Source: Frankiales bacterium (GTDB taxonomy: Bacteria > Actinomycetota > Actinomycetes > Mycobacteriales > SCTD01). From it: a DNA stretch of 64,000 bases. The notes under the pieces were generated by a model. The model made no database searches, was not told the DNA's origin, and saw only the letters and a list, made by a program, of their open reading frames with translations. A program made the translations under genes and the position numbers. The stretch is from contig JAOPVP010000009.1 of NCBI GenBank assembly GCA_025966135.1, positions 1 to 64,000 on the forward strand, read 5' to 3'. Shown in pieces: positions 15,573-27,080 of the stretch; the first letter of the stretch is position 1, and every line of letters starts with the position of its first letter.

Positions 15573-16476
15573 CAGCGACCCGCCACCCGACGCGCCTTCC
15601 GGACCCGGCGGCGGATCGCGAGGAACCGGCTCAACGCCCGTAGCCAGTCCTCCTCGGTGGACAGCGGCAGGTGACCTGCGCCCGCGCTGCGGATCTGCTC
15701 GGCCAGGGCGGCGTGCCGCTGGCGGGCCGCTGCGGCGTAGCGTTGCCGAAGCCTGCGGTTGCCCGTCGGGACGTCGAGCGCCCGGCCCGTCTCGGGGTCG
15801 ACGACCCGCAGCAGCCCCACCGAGGGCAGGTCGAGTTCGCGCGGGTCGTGCACCTGCACCACGACGACGTCGTGTCGCTGGCACAGTCGGCGCAGTGGCT
15901 GCTGCCAGTCCGCGGGTCCCAGGAGGTCGGAGATGATCACGACCAAGCCGCGGCGTTGGGCCGGCACGACCCGCAGGGCTTCGGCGAGCGACGGTGCGCG
16001 GCCTTCGCCGGGGACGGTGCGCTCCAGCAACGACAGCAGGTGCGGGCCGGCGGTGGTCGTCGTACGTGAGGGCAGTCGCTGCACGCCCGACGTGGTGAGG
16101 ACCACGGCGCCGATCCGGTCACCCGGCCCGGACGCCAGGTGGCTGAAGGCCGCCACCACGGTGAGGGCCAGGGTGCGCTTGTCCTGCTGGCGGGTCCCGA
16201 ACGTCATGGACGGCGTCAGGTCGACGACGAACGTCGTCTCGAGCTCGCGCTGGGCCGTCGTGGTGCGGATGTGCGGGGTGCCGGTGCGTGCCAGCACAGC
16301 CCAGTCCAGCTTGCGGACGTCGTCGCCCGGCTCGTAGAGCCGGGCGTCGGCGAGGTCCCCGCCGGAGCCGGCCAGGATGCCGAGGTGCTCGCCGTGCAGC
16401 TGCCCCTCGACCTTGTGGCCGACCTCGAAGTAGAGCCGACGCGCGCGGCTGCCCTTGGCCAGCAGATCGTCTGCTG

Positions 16477-16480
<4 letters not shown>
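15572..16480 (-). CDS. DUF58 domain protein
   Basis: This 302-residue protein has the DUF58 signature 'YEPGDDVRKLDWAVLARTG' followed by a VWA-like fold with 'VVDLTPSMTFG' (a DxTxS variant of the metal site) and 'VVIISDLLGP'. It starts with GTG and overlaps the moxR stop by 4 bases. DUF58 proteins accompany MoxR ATPases and VWA membrane proteins and are thought to be adaptors in complex assembly. The partner proteins of this set are not visible. Confidence 0.88.
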
Positions 16481-17487
<1,007 letters not shown>

Positions 17488-17563
17488 CGGGTAGTGCTCA
17501 CGTGGGGAGGGCTCCGTCCGTCGGGTGTCCCTTACTCTCAGCGATGTTCCTGGGAAGTACCTG

Positions 17564-19267
17564 TCAGTCGAGCAGCTCGAGTACGACGACGCTCTCTCCG
17601 TCGGTCTCCACCCGCAAGTCGCCGAACACCCACCCGTCGGTGCTCGCGAGCAGCACCCGGCTCGGTGTCCCAGGGATGGTCAGCACCTGCCGCGTCGGCG
17701 CCAGGTTGCAGGCGATCGCCACGGACCCCCGGCGGACGACCACCCAGCGGGCGTGCTCGTCCCAGAGCACGGCGAGAGCATCGCGGTGGCCGTCAGACAG
17801 GTCCCGGCGGGCGCGCCGCAGCGCGATGAGTGACCGGTAGAAGCTCAACAGATCCTTGTCCTGCACCGACCAGTCCAGCTTCGAGGCCTCGAACGACTCC
17901 GGGTCCTGCGGATCGGGAACCTCGTCGGTCGGCCAGCCGTGCTGGGCGAACTCCGCCCGCCGGCCCTGCCGCACCGCCTCCCCGAGTTCCCCCGCGTGGT
18001 CGGAGAAGTACCGCCACGGCGTCGTTGCGCCGTACTCCTCTCCCATGAAGAGCATGGGCGTGTACGGCGAGAGCAGGTACAGCGCGGCACCGACCTTGGC
18101 CAGCCCGGGGGAGAGGTCGATGCGGTCGCCCAGGGCACGGTTGCCAACCTGGTCGTGGTCCTGCAGGTAGACCATGAACCGGTGGCTCGGCACCGTCGCG
18201 GGCACAGGGCGTCCGTGGGTGCGCCCACGGAAGCTCGACCAGGTGCCGTCGTGGACGAAGGCCCCGGTGAGGGCCTTCGCGAGCACCTCGAAGGAGCCGA
18301 AGTCGGCGTAGTAGCCGGAGGTCTCGCCGGTGAGGAGGGCGTGCAGGGCGTGGTGGACGTCGTCGCACCACTGCCCGTCGAGGCCGAGACCGCCGGCCTC
18401 GCGCGGCTCGATCACTCGGGGGTCGTTGAGGTCGCTCTCGGCGACCAGCCACAGCGGCTTGCCGAGCTGTGCGGCGAGGCCCTGCACCTCGACCGCCAGC
18501 TCCTCGAGCAGGTGGGTGGCGCTCTCGTCGACGAGGGCATGCACGGCGTCGATGCGCAGGCCGTCGAGGTGGTGGTCCTGCAGCCACATGACGGCGTTGT
18601 CGAGGATGTAGCGGCGCACCTCGTACGAGCCTTCGCGGTCGAGGTTCACGGCCGGGCCCCACGGTGTGGTGTGGGCGTCGGTCAGGTAAGGCGCGAACTC
18701 CGGCAGGTAGTTCCCCGCCGGCCCGAGGTGGTTGTAGACCACGTCCATGACGACACCGAGACCTCGGGCGTGGCAGGCGTCGACGAACCGCTTCAGCCCG
18801 TCGGGACCGCCGTACGGCTCGTGGACGGCGAACCACAGGACGCCGTCGTAGCCCCAGCCCCACCGACCGTCGAAGGCATTGCAGGGGAGCAGCTCCACCG
18901 CGGTCACCCCCAGCTCCACGAGGTGGCCCAGCCGCTCGATTGCCGCGTCGAAGGTGCCCTCCGCCGTGAAGGTCCCGACGTGCAGCTCGTACAGGACGAC
19001 ACCGGCAAGCGGCATCCCTCGCCAGCGCTCGTCGGTCCAGCGGAAGGCGCCGTGCTCGTAGACCCGGGACGGCGCGTGCACGCCCTCCGGCTGCCAGGCG
19101 CTCCGGGGGTCGGGGCGTACCGGGCCCCCGTCGAGGGAGAACCCGTAGTCGGTGCCGTCCGCGACGGCCGACCACCAGCCCCCGCTCGGGCTCATCTCGA
19201 CCCGGTCACCGTCCACGACGAGGTCGACGCGCTCGCGGCCAGGGGCCCACACGCGGAAGACGGTCAC
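17564..19267 (-). CDS. treZ: Malto-oligosyltrehalose trehalohydrolase
   Basis: This 567-residue GH13 enzyme releases trehalose from maltooligosyltrehalose, the last step of the TreX-TreY-TreZ route from glycogen. It starts at GTG 19267 with an N-terminal carbohydrate-binding-like domain ('VFRVWAPGRERVDLVVDG'). The barrel carries the nucleophile Asp in 'DGLRIDAVHAL', the acid/base Glu in 'LWLVAESDLNDPR' and the Asp in 'DHDQVGNRALGDR'. Length is normal. It is third in the operon, 73 bases after treY. Confidence 0.94.
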   Translation of the reverse strand: MTVFRVWAPGRERVDLVVDGDRVEMSPSGGWWSAVADGTDYGFSLDGGPVRPDPRSAWQPEGVHAPSRVYEHGAFRWTDERWRGMPLAGVVLYELHVGTFTAEGTFDAAIERLGHLVELGVTAVELLPCNAFDGRWGWGYDGVLWFAVHEPYGGPDGLKRFVDACHARGLGVVMDVVYNHLGPAGNYLPEFAPYLTDAHTTPWGPAVNLDREGSYEVRRYILDNAVMWLQDHHLDGLRIDAVHALVDESATHLLEELAVEVQGLAAQLGKPLWLVAESDLNDPRVIEPREAGGLGLDGQWCDDVHHALHALLTGETSGYYADFGSFEVLAKALTGAFVHDGTWSSFRGRTHGRPVPATVPSHRFMVYLQDHDQVGNRALGDRIDLSPGLAKVGAALYLLSPYTPMLFMGEEYGATTPWRYFSDHAGELGEAVRQGRRAEFAQHGWPTDEVPDPQDPESFEASKLDWSVQDKDLLSFYRSLIALRRARRDLSDGHRDALAVLWDEHARWVVVRRGSVAIACNLAPTRQVLTIPGTPSRVLLASTDGWVFGDLRVETDGESVVVLELLD

Positions 19268-19340
19268 GTCGCCAGCCTGCCCCCTCACCCCGGAGCCATA
19301 CCCGTGGGTCCTGTTTTGGGAGCCCCAACCGGGGGGTGGC

Positions 19341-21623
19341 CTACCGACGGACGAGCAGCGACACCCCGAAGTCGCGGAGCAGGTCGCGGACCTCCACCCG
19401 CCCGCTCCAGCGCTCGCCGCACAGGGCGTCCTGCCACTCCCCGTCCGGCAGGGCAACCGTTCCTCCCGGTATGCCCTGGGCGGCGCGGAGCGGGACGACG
19501 GTGATGACCTGACCGCTGCGCCCGAACGCGAGCGCGTCGGGGCCGGCCTCGATGGGCTGGTACGACGAGCCCTCGACGAACCACTCCGGCCGGGCCCGGC
19601 GCAGGCGCAAGCAGCTGCTGACCACCCGGAGCTTGTCGGCGTCGACCGAGGAGTCGGCGTCCTCGAGCAGGGCGGCGCGACGCGCGAAGTCGACGGGGCG
19701 CCGGTTGTCGGGGTCGACGAGCGACAGGTCGGTGAACTCGGTGCCCTGGTAGGTGTCGGCGACGCCCGGCATCGTCAGCTGGACGAGCTTCTGCGCCAAC
19801 GCCGTCAGCCGCCAGGCCGGTGCGAGGTCCTCCACGAAGGCGGCCAGGTCCTCGCACAGCGCCCGGTCGGCGAGGATCCCGCGGACGAAGGACGCCACGC
19901 GGGCGTCGTAGTGCTGGTCCGGGTCGGTCCAGGACGTGTGGCTCTTGGCCTCGCGCGTGGCCTTCTCCAGGTACGCCACTGCCCGATCAGCCGACAGCGG
20001 CCAGGCGCCTACGAGCGTCTGCCAGACGAGTTGCTCGGTGGCCTGGTCGAGCCGCTCGGTGACCTGTGCGGTCCAACGGGACACCGCCTCGAGCCAGGTC
20101 CGCGGTCGTTGCGAGAGCAGGACCAGACGGGCGCGCACATCCTCCGAGCGCTTGGTGTCGTGGGTGGACAGCGTCGTCATCGACAGCGGCCAGTGCTCCT
20201 GCTGCGCGGTGCACCAGGCGTGGAACTCCGCCACTGCGGTGCCGAACACCGACGGGTCGCCACCCACCTCGCAGAGCGCCGACAGCGGCACGTAGCGGTA
20301 GAACGCGGTGTCCTCGACGCCCTTGGCCATCACCGGCCCGCAGGTCTGCTGGAACCGGGTCACGAACTCCGGGCATTCGAGCTCGGCCAGTGCGAGCCGG
20401 CCTACGAGGGCCGCCTCGCGGGCCCGGTGGGGGAGGGCGACCTGTGCCCTCGCGACAGCAGCCTCCACCTGCGCGCGCGCGTTCGCGTCCGCCGGGCCGC
20501 TCGGCCCCAGGTAGGCGCGGTAGACGTCGAAGGCCACCAGCACCTCGATGGCCGCCGCGCGCAGACCGTGGCGGCTGACGTCGAACCCCTCCAGCGCGGG
20601 CAGGGCCACATCGACCAGACGGTCGACCTCGGCGACCAGCACCTGCTCCAGCACCAGCCGCTTGGAGGCCTCGACGACCTCGTCGTACGACGGTCCGTCC
20701 CACAGGTCGTCAAGGACCTGTTGCCCGGCCGGGTCCACGAACAGGCCCATGACCTGCTGCAGGGAGTCGTAACCGGTCGTCCCGGCACCGCACCAGGCCG
20801 GGAGTGCTTCGCCCGGTTCCAGGATCTTCTCCGCCACCACCCAGGTCCCCGGTGCCCGCTCGGACAGTCGGGCGAGGTAGCCCTCCGGGTCGGCGAGGCC
20901 GTCGGGGTGGTCGATCCGCAGGCCGTCGACGAGGCCATCGTGGACCTGCTGGAGGATCAGCGCGTGGGTGGCGTCGAAGACGGCGGGGAGCTCGACGCGG
21001 AGCGCAGCCAGGGTCGTCACGTCGAAGAAGCGCCGGTAGCTCAGCTCGTCGCTGCACCGCCAGAAGGCGAGTCGGTAGTGCTGCTCGGCGAGCGTCTTGA
21101 CGACGTCGCCCTCAACGAGTGTGCCTGGGGCTACGGGGAACTCGTGTTCGTGGTAGACGATCCGGTCCTCGCGGAGGGACAGCTCGTCAAGGGACTCGGC
21201 CAGCGGTTTGCCCAGCACGGGAAGCAGCAGCGGACCCTTCGACCAGTCCACATCGAACCAGGACGCGTACGGCGAGCCGCTTCCCTCCCGCAGGAGCGAC
21301 CACCACGCGGCGTTGAGCCGCTCGTGGGCCACCGACATGTGGTTGGGAACGACGTCCAGCACGATCCCCAGGCCCTCGGTGTGACAGGCCGCGACCAGCC
21401 GGTCGAGCCCCTCCTGGCCCCCGCGCGCGGTGTCGACTCGGCTGTGGTCCACGACGTCGTAGCCGTGTTGCGAGCCCGGCGCCGACTCCAGCCACGGTGA
21501 GCAGTAGAGGTGGGTGACGCCGAGGTGGGCCAGGTAGGGGACCACGGCGGCGGCGTGGTCGAAGGTGAACTCCGCGGTGAGCTGCAGCCGGTAGGTGCTG
21601 ACTGGCGTTCTGGACGACGCCAT
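19341..21623 (-). CDS. treY: Malto-oligosyltrehalose synthase
   Basis: The 760-residue GH13 enzyme turns the reducing-end glucose of a maltodextrin into an alpha,alpha-1,1 linkage. Motifs include 'HLYCSPWLESAPGSQHGYDV' (the trehalose-synthase type N-terminal barrel), 'DGLRIDHPDGL' with the nucleophile Asp, 'WVVAEKILEPGE' with the acid/base Glu, and 'LSTHDTKRSEDVRAR'. Its start lies 4 bases after the treX stop, so the two are coupled. Cytoplasmic. Confidence 0.95.
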   Translation of the reverse strand: MASSRTPVSTYRLQLTAEFTFDHAAAVVPYLAHLGVTHLYCSPWLESAPGSQHGYDVVDHSRVDTARGGQEGLDRLVAACHTEGLGIVLDVVPNHMSVAHERLNAAWWSLLREGSGSPYASWFDVDWSKGPLLLPVLGKPLAESLDELSLREDRIVYHEHEFPVAPGTLVEGDVVKTLAEQHYRLAFWRCSDELSYRRFFDVTTLAALRVELPAVFDATHALILQQVHDGLVDGLRIDHPDGLADPEGYLARLSERAPGTWVVAEKILEPGEALPAWCGAGTTGYDSLQQVMGLFVDPAGQQVLDDLWDGPSYDEVVEASKRLVLEQVLVAEVDRLVDVALPALEGFDVSRHGLRAAAIEVLVAFDVYRAYLGPSGPADANARAQVEAAVARAQVALPHRAREAALVGRLALAELECPEFVTRFQQTCGPVMAKGVEDTAFYRYVPLSALCEVGGDPSVFGTAVAEFHAWCTAQQEHWPLSMTTLSTHDTKRSEDVRARLVLLSQRPRTWLEAVSRWTAQVTERLDQATEQLVWQTLVGAWPLSADRAVAYLEKATREAKSHTSWTDPDQHYDARVASFVRGILADRALCEDLAAFVEDLAPAWRLTALAQKLVQLTMPGVADTYQGTEFTDLSLVDPDNRRPVDFARRAALLEDADSSVDADKLRVVSSCLRLRRARPEWFVEGSSYQPIEAGPDALAFGRSGQVITVVPLRAAQGIPGGTVALPDGEWQDALCGERWSGRVEVRDLLRDFGVSLLVRR

Positions 21624-21627
21624 CGCG

Positions 21628-23769
21628 TCAGAACACCTTGCGCAGCAGCATGACCGAGCGGGCCTCGACGCTGAAGGCCTCAGCAGTCTTCACCGATCGC
21701 TGCTCGGCGTTGTCAAGCAAGGGCGCGTAGGTGTCGATCTCGACCTCCCAGCGCTCGCCGGCCCCGACATTGGGCAGCAGGAAGTCCATGGCCTCGTGGT
21801 GGCCGTTGAGCAGCAGCCAGAACTGGTCGTCGGTCACCGGTTCGCCGCGCGAGTCCGGCTCGCGGATCGCCTCGCCGTTGAGGAAGACCGCGACCGACCT
21901 GGCGAAGCCGGTGTCCCAGTCCTCATCGGACATCTCCTCGCCGGCAGGGGTGTACCAAGCGATGTCCTCCAACGGACTGCCCTTGACGGGAAGGCCGCGG
22001 AAGAACCGTCGACGCCGGAACACCGGGTGCTCACGCCGCAGCTTGGTCAGGTGCGCCGTGAAGTCGGTGAGCACCTCGAAATCCTTGGCCCGGTCCCAGT
22101 CGATCCAGGCGAGCTCGGAGTCCTGCGCGTAGACGTTGTTGTTGCCGTGCTGGGTGCGGCCCAGCTCGTCCCCGTGCAGGAGCATCGGGACGCCCTGGGA
22201 CAGCAGCAGCGTGGTGAGGAGGTTGCGCTTCTGCTGCTCGCGCAGCACCGTGATCTCCAGGTCGTCGGTCTCGCCCTCGACGCCGCAGTTCCACGACCGG
22301 TTGTGGCTCTCCCCGTCGTTGCCGTCCTCGCCGTTGGCCTCGTTGTGCTTGTCGTTGTAGGAGACCAGGTCGTGCAGGGTGAAACCGTCGTGCGCCGTCA
22401 CGAAGTTGATGGACGCGTACGGCCGCCGGCCGTTCTCCTCGTAGAGGTCGGCCGACCCGGTCAACCGGGACGCGAGGTCGGCGAGCCGCTCGTCCTCACC
22501 CCGCCAGAAGTCGCGGACGGCATCACGGTACTTGCCGTTCCACTCGGTCCACAGCGGCGGGAACCCGCCCACGTTGTAGCCGCCCTCACCGACGTCCCAC
22601 GGCTCGGCGATGAGCTTGACCTGGCTGACGACCGGGTCTTGCTGCACCAGGTCGAAGAAGGCCGAGAGCCGGTCGACCTCGTGGAACTGGCGCGCCAACG
22701 ACGACGCGAGGTCGAAGCGGAAGCCGTCCACGTGCATCTCGAGCACCCAGTACCGCAGCGAGTCCATGATCAGCTGCAGCACGTGGGGGTGCTTCATGAG
22801 CAGCGTGTTGCCGGTGCCCGTGGTGTCGTAGTAGTGGGCTCGGTCGTCCTCGACGAGCCGGTAGTAGGCAGCGTTGTCGATGCCGCGCATGCTCAGCGTC
22901 GGGCCCAGCTGGTTGCCCTCAGCCGTGTGGTTGTAGACGACGTCGAGAATGACCTCGAGCCCCTCGGCGTGAAGGGCCTTGACCATGCCCTTGAACTCCT
23001 GCACCTGCTGCCCGCGCTGGCCCGAGGAGCAGTAGTCGCTGTGCGGTGCCAGGAAGCCGATGGTGTTGTAGCCCCAGTAGTTCTTGAGGCCGCGCTCGAC
23101 GAGATGGCTGTCGTGCACGAACTGGTGCACCGGCATCAGTTCGATCGCTGTCACCCCGATGCGCTTGTAGTGCTCGATCATCACCGGGTGCGCGACGGCG
23201 GCGTACGTGCCGCGGATCTCTTCCGGGATGCCCGGGTGCGTCATGGTCAGGCCCTTGACGTGGGCCTCATAGATGACCGTCTCGTTGTACGGCGTGCGGG
23301 GGTGGCGGTCGTTGTCCCAGTCGAAGAAGGGGCTGACGACCACCGATTTGGGCATGTGCGGTGCGGAGTCGGCGTCGTTGAAGGACCCGTCGGCGAAGGT
23401 GTAACTGAAGCAGGCCTCGTCCCAGTCGACATCGCCCTCGACGGCCTTGGAGTAGGGGTCGAGCAGCAGCTTCGCCGGGTTGCAGCGATGACCCTGCGCA
23501 GGGTCGAACGGGCCGTGCACCCGGTAGCCGTAGCGCTGCCCCGGACCGACGGCGGGCAGGTAGCCGTGCCAGACGAACGCGTCCCGCTCCCGCAGGGGGA
23601 TCACGGTCTCGGTGCCGTCGTCGTCGTACAGGCAGAGCTCGACGCGTTCCGCGATCTCGCTGAAGAGCGCGAAGTTGGTGCCGCTGCCGTCGTACGTCGC
23701 GCCGAGCGGGTACGGCGTACCCGGCCAGGGTCGAGCGTTCGGGACGGGCACAAGAACTCCAGGGGTCAC
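21628..23769 (-). CDS. treX: Glycogen debranching enzyme
   Basis: This 713-residue GH13_11 isoamylase-type enzyme (also called GlgX) removes alpha-1,6 branches from glycogen and supplies linear maltodextrin to TreY. An N-terminal CBM48-like domain ('GATYDGSGTNFALFSEIAE') precedes the barrel with 'DGFRFDLASSLAR', 'KLIAEPWDVGEGGY' and 'TAHDGFTLHDLVSYNDKHNE' (seen in parts). GTG 23769 is the start. It leads treX-treY-treZ and follows the TetR gene by 36 bases on the same strand. Confidence 0.95.
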   Translation of the reverse strand: MTPGVLVPVPNARPWPGTPYPLGATYDGSGTNFALFSEIAERVELCLYDDDGTETVIPLRERDAFVWHGYLPAVGPGQRYGYRVHGPFDPAQGHRCNPAKLLLDPYSKAVEGDVDWDEACFSYTFADGSFNDADSAPHMPKSVVVSPFFDWDNDRHPRTPYNETVIYEAHVKGLTMTHPGIPEEIRGTYAAVAHPVMIEHYKRIGVTAIELMPVHQFVHDSHLVERGLKNYWGYNTIGFLAPHSDYCSSGQRGQQVQEFKGMVKALHAEGLEVILDVVYNHTAEGNQLGPTLSMRGIDNAAYYRLVEDDRAHYYDTTGTGNTLLMKHPHVLQLIMDSLRYWVLEMHVDGFRFDLASSLARQFHEVDRLSAFFDLVQQDPVVSQVKLIAEPWDVGEGGYNVGGFPPLWTEWNGKYRDAVRDFWRGEDERLADLASRLTGSADLYEENGRRPYASINFVTAHDGFTLHDLVSYNDKHNEANGEDGNDGESHNRSWNCGVEGETDDLEITVLREQQKRNLLTTLLLSQGVPMLLHGDELGRTQHGNNNVYAQDSELAWIDWDRAKDFEVLTDFTAHLTKLRREHPVFRRRRFFRGLPVKGSPLEDIAWYTPAGEEMSDEDWDTGFARSVAVFLNGEAIREPDSRGEPVTDDQFWLLLNGHHEAMDFLLPNVGAGERWEVEIDTYAPLLDNAEQRSVKTAEAFSVEARSVMLLRKVF

Positions 23770-23805
23770 GGGACAGTCTGCCTCCTACCCCGCGTGGGCG
23801 GTCCC

Positions 23806-24417
23806 CTACGCCTGGACGGTGGTGATGGCAGCGACGTAGAGGTCTACCAGGGTGTTGACGATCGGGCCGATCGTCGGGCGCGGCTCGGGCTGCGCCACCC
23901 AGTCGTCGAGCACCTCGGTCACGGCGCCGGCGAGCGCGAGGGCCAGGACGTGCCCCTCGGCGCCGCCCGGCAGCTGAGTCTCGGTGGCGATGATGTCGGC
24001 GAAGCGGCGGATCATCGCGTGCCGTTCCTGATCCAGGACGCCGGCGACGTGCACCTCACGATGGACGATGCGCGCCCGGCGGGGATCCTCCGTGAGGTGG
24101 CCGACATAGCTGGCCAGGCCGGCCCGGACCCGGTCCGCCGTCGTGCCCCGGGTCTCGATGACCTTCGGCATCACGAAGGCCATCACACCGGTCAGGATCT
24201 CCTCGTAGACCGTCCGCAGCAGCGCCTCGCGGCTCGAGAACTCCTCGTAGAACGACCGGGTGGCGACGCCTGCCTCGGTGCACAGGCGTTCGATCGTGGC
24301 TCCAGACCAGCCTTCGGTGCCGAACAGCTCCAACCCTGCCGAGACGAGCCGTGAGCGGCGGTCAGCCCGCCGTTCGTGCACAGACCGGCCACCGTAGACG
24401 CGCCCCCCGTCGCTCAT
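23806..24417 (-). CDS. TetR-family transcriptional regulator
   Basis: The 203-residue protein has a TetR helix-turn-helix at about 18-64: 'RRSRLVSAGLELFGTEGWSG' followed by 'TIERLCTEAGVATRSFYEEF'. The ligand-binding half (65-203) is family-specific and gives no ligand clue. It lies 36 bases upstream of treX in the same direction and may be co-transcribed with the trehalose genes. A regulatory link to them is only positional. Confidence 0.88.
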   Translation of the reverse strand: MSDGGRVYGGRSVHERRADRRSRLVSAGLELFGTEGWSGATIERLCTEAGVATRSFYEEFSSREALLRTVYEEILTGVMAFVMPKVIETRGTTADRVRAGLASYVGHLTEDPRRARIVHREVHVAGVLDQERHAMIRRFADIIATETQLPGGAEGHVLALALAGAVTEVLDDWVAQPEPRPTIGPIVNTLVDLYVAAITTVQA

Positions 24418-24529
24418 GCCGTGCAGGTTAGGTGGTGATCATCCCGCTGGCACGTGGGCGACACGCAGGCGTCACCAACGACTCACCTGAGGGACCGGGT
24501 CCAGCGGCTTGATGGTGGTAAGGGGATGC

Positions 24530-24910
24530 TTAGGCGGTTGCGCCGATGACCTGCCAGCCGTCCAGCAGGCTCATCAGGTGCGCGGTGTCCGGACGCCCGC
24601 CCCGCAGGCTCACGACCTTCCGCTGGGCCTCGGCCCGCTCGGCCAGGCGCGCCGCCTGGCGGGCGGCGTTCATGGCGGCAGCGCGGTCCCGGGCGGCGCG
24701 GGCCCGCAACGGCACCTCGCGATAGGCCATCGCGAGCAGGTCAAACGCCTCGTCACGGGCGACGACGGCGCCGTCGCGTGCCCACCGCTGATTCCCGCAG
24801 CTGGTGCACCGAAGGAGTGCCAGCGCGCCGGCACCGGCCTGCACGGTGATCTCCTGGTAGGGGCTCCCGCAGCAGCGCACCCGATCCTCCTCCATCGTGG
24901 ATGTTGACAT
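24530..24910 (-). CDS. Zinc-ribbon-like protein with helical C-terminus, unknown function
   Basis: This 126-residue protein has two cysteine pairs ('VRCCGSPYQ' and 'LRCTSCGNQRW') near residues 10-37, which may form a zinc ribbon. A central Arg/Ala-rich helix ('RAARDRAAAMNAARQAARLA') follows, then a short tail. The start is uncertain, since ATG 24910 and ATG 24892 both lack a good ribosome-binding site; the leader may be unusual. An inverted GTGACAC/GTGTCAC pair lies in the ~160-base upstream gap. I recognise no named family. Confidence 0.55.
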   Translation of the reverse strand: MSTSTMEEDRVRCCGSPYQEITVQAGAGALALLRCTSCGNQRWARDGAVVARDEAFDLLAMAYREVPLRARAARDRAAAMNAARQAARLAERAEAQRKVVSLRGGRPDTAHLMSLLDGWQVIGATA

Positions 24911-25071
24911 CACGAAGAGTGAGGCACGTGTGACACCTCGGCCATGACCACCTCGGACAGTTTGTGTCACTGCGGTGGGTGGTAACGATTGGGCCGTACG
25001 GCGCAAGGACCGTTTCGGCGAGGACTAGCGGACGTGGGGCTCATTGTCCGCGTGTGTCCGAATATGACTGA

Positions 25072-26967
25072 CTAGATCGCGAACTGGTTGACCAGTTCAG
25101 TCAGCTCGGCCGACACGTTGGCCAGGGCGTGCGCTGAATGACGCAGCTCCTCGACGCGGCTCGTCGTGCGCTCGGCGGTGACGGTGAAGCCCTCGACGTC
25201 ACGGGCAATCCGCTCGCTCTGCTGGGCCGCGTCCGTCAAGGCGCGGTCGATCTCGCCAACGTTGACGGTGTTTCCCTGCATCGAGGCCGTGACCGTGCTC
25301 TGCACCTCGGTGATGCCTTCGATCGCTCGGCGGACAGATCCGGTCGCGTCGATGACGGCGCCGCTGTCGCTCTGGATCGCCTCGATCCGTGCGCTGATGG
25401 ACTCGGTGGCGGTGGCCGTCTCCAAGGCCAGCTCCTTGACCTCCGCGGCGACGACCGCGAAGCCGAGGCCGGCCTCGCCGGCCCTTGCCGCCTCGATCGT
25501 CGCGTTGAGGGCGAGCAGGTGCGTCTGCTGCGTGATCTTGGTGATCAGCGCCAGCACCTCTCCGATCTCCCTGCTGCTGGCGGCGAGGCGGTTCACGGTG
25601 TCGGTCGTGTCGTCGACGATCCCGCTGGCGTGGGTGGCCGCCGAGGCTGCGTCGGCGGAGTGGCGGGCAATCTGCCCGAACTCCTCGACGCTGCGCCCCA
25701 GCTGGTCGCCGCTGACGATCACCTCGACCACCTGTGCGACCGCGTCGGCATTGGCCGAGACCGTCCGGGCCTGGCTGGACGTCTCCTGGGCCAGCGTGGC
25801 GATCCCGTTGGTGACCGCCTCGACGTGCTGCGAGGACTCAGCCAGCCCGGTGGCGTGCGCTCGGATCGCCGTCATGGCTTCCCGCATGCGGGTGATCAGG
25901 TCCTGCAGCGCATGGCCCATCAACCGGAACTCGTCCCGCGTCCCGACCTTGACCTCTGCCGTGAGGTCCCCACCGGCGACCTGGCGAAGGGTCAGGACCA
26001 TGCTCTTGACCGATGCCGTCACCGACAGGTACAGCCCGATGAACAGGTAGAGCGCGAGCAGCACCGCGCCGCCGGCGGCAAGCGTGATGGTCCGGCTGCG
26101 CTGGTGCAGGGTGGCGAGCCGGCCGGCGAGCAGGCTGTCGAGCCGTTCGGCGGCGACGCTGCCGAGCTGGTTCGCGGCCGCCAGCGTGGCCGAGACGTCG
26201 AGGGCCGGATGTTGCCGGAGGAGCACACCAGCGAGCGTCTTCGAGGTCTGGGCCACCGCGCTGGCCAGGGCCGCGTCGGGTTCGGCTGCCGCCGCCTTGA
26301 CCTGGGGGTCCTTGGTGCTGTCGAAGGCCGTGGTGAGGTCCGCGGTGATGGCCGCGACGGTGCTGTCGATGGTGGAGCGGGCGATGACGAGCGGGTCGTG
26401 GTTCTTGACGGCCGCGCCGCTGCTGGCCGCCAGCTGGACGGCTTGCCCCAGCTGGTCCAGCAGGGTCGGCTGCCGGACCACGATGACATCCATCAGGTAG
26501 TAGGAGTCCAGGTCTGGGTCGAGGATCAGGTTCGAGGTGTTGGCGACCTGGGTCACCAGGTCCGTCAGGCCCCTGGTGAGCTGAAGGTAGTGCTGGAAGG
26601 TCGGGATGCCACCGCTGCGGGTCTTGCCCAGCAGGGCCTTCCACGTGCTCCAGAGCTGCGAGGTCTTGAGCGCCGTGCCGTACCGCCCGTCCACGGCGTC
26701 GACCGCGGCGACCGCGCTGTCAACGCTGCCGCCGGCGTTGACCCTTTCCTCGACGACCTGGCTGAGCAGCGCCGTGAGTGGGCGGATGTACTGGATGCCC
26801 ATGCGCTCCTGCTCATGGAAGCGGATCTGGGTCTGGGTCTGCTGCGTGACGTAGGCCCGGCTGATGAAGATGAGCGGAACGAGCATGACGAAGCCGATGA
26901 CCACGAACTTCTGTGCGTAGCGCAGTCGGCCGATCAGATACGTGGATGGCGCCAACAACCGCTGCAT
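25072..26967 (-). CDS. Methyl-accepting chemotaxis protein
   Basis: The 631-residue receptor has a transmembrane segment near 20-40, a ~270-residue helical extracytoplasmic sensor domain and a second membrane segment near 300-320. A HAMP domain ('[20 protein letters not shown]') and a long coiled-coil signalling domain follow. The hairpin tip is '[20 protein letters not shown]', preceded by '[17 protein letters not shown]'. It would couple to CheA/CheW. No other chemotaxis or flagellar gene lies in the window, so it is an orphan receptor here. The ligand is unknown. Confidence 0.92.
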   Translation of the reverse strand: MQRLLAPSTYLIGRLRYAQKFVVIGFVMLVPLIFISRAYVTQQTQTQIRFHEQERMGIQYIRPLTALLSQVVEERVNAGGSVDSAVAAVDAVDGRYGTALKTSQLWSTWKALLGKTRSGGIPTFQHYLQLTRGLTDLVTQVANTSNLILDPDLDSYYLMDVIVVRQPTLLDQLGQAVQLAASSGAAVKNHDPLVIARSTIDSTVAAITADLTTAFDSTKDPQVKAAAAEPDAALASAVAQTSKTLAGVLLRQHPALDVSATLAAANQLGSVAAERLDSLLAGRLATLHQRSRTITLAAGGAVLLALYLFIGLYLSVTASVKSMVLTLRQVAGGDLTAEVKVGTRDEFRLMGHALQDLITRMREAMTAIRAHATGLAESSQHVEAVTNGIATLAQETSSQARTVSANADAVAQVVEVIVSGDQLGRSVEEFGQIARHSADAASAATHASGIVDDTTDTVNRLAASSREIGEVLALITKITQQTHLLALNATIEAARAGEAGLGFAVVAAEVKELALETATATESISARIEAIQSDSGAVIDATGSVRRAIEGITEVQSTVTASMQGNTVNVGEIDRALTDAAQQSERIARDVEGFTVTAERTTSRVEELRHSAHALANVSAELTELVNQFAI

Positions 26968-27080
26968 GGGGCTCTATCGGTGGAGCGCGAACAGGCTTGA
27001 ACGCCACGGACAGCTGCGCGGCAGGTGTACCCGTTCCGGTGATCAGCGAGCGCCCCTGGGCAGGTCCGGGTGCAGCGAGA

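Noticed and set aside
21595..24354. Very long open frame (919 codons) on + opposite treX and the TetR gene
   Set aside because: It is antisense to clearly recognisable treX and TetR, shows no family resemblance, and such shadows are common in GC-rich DNA.
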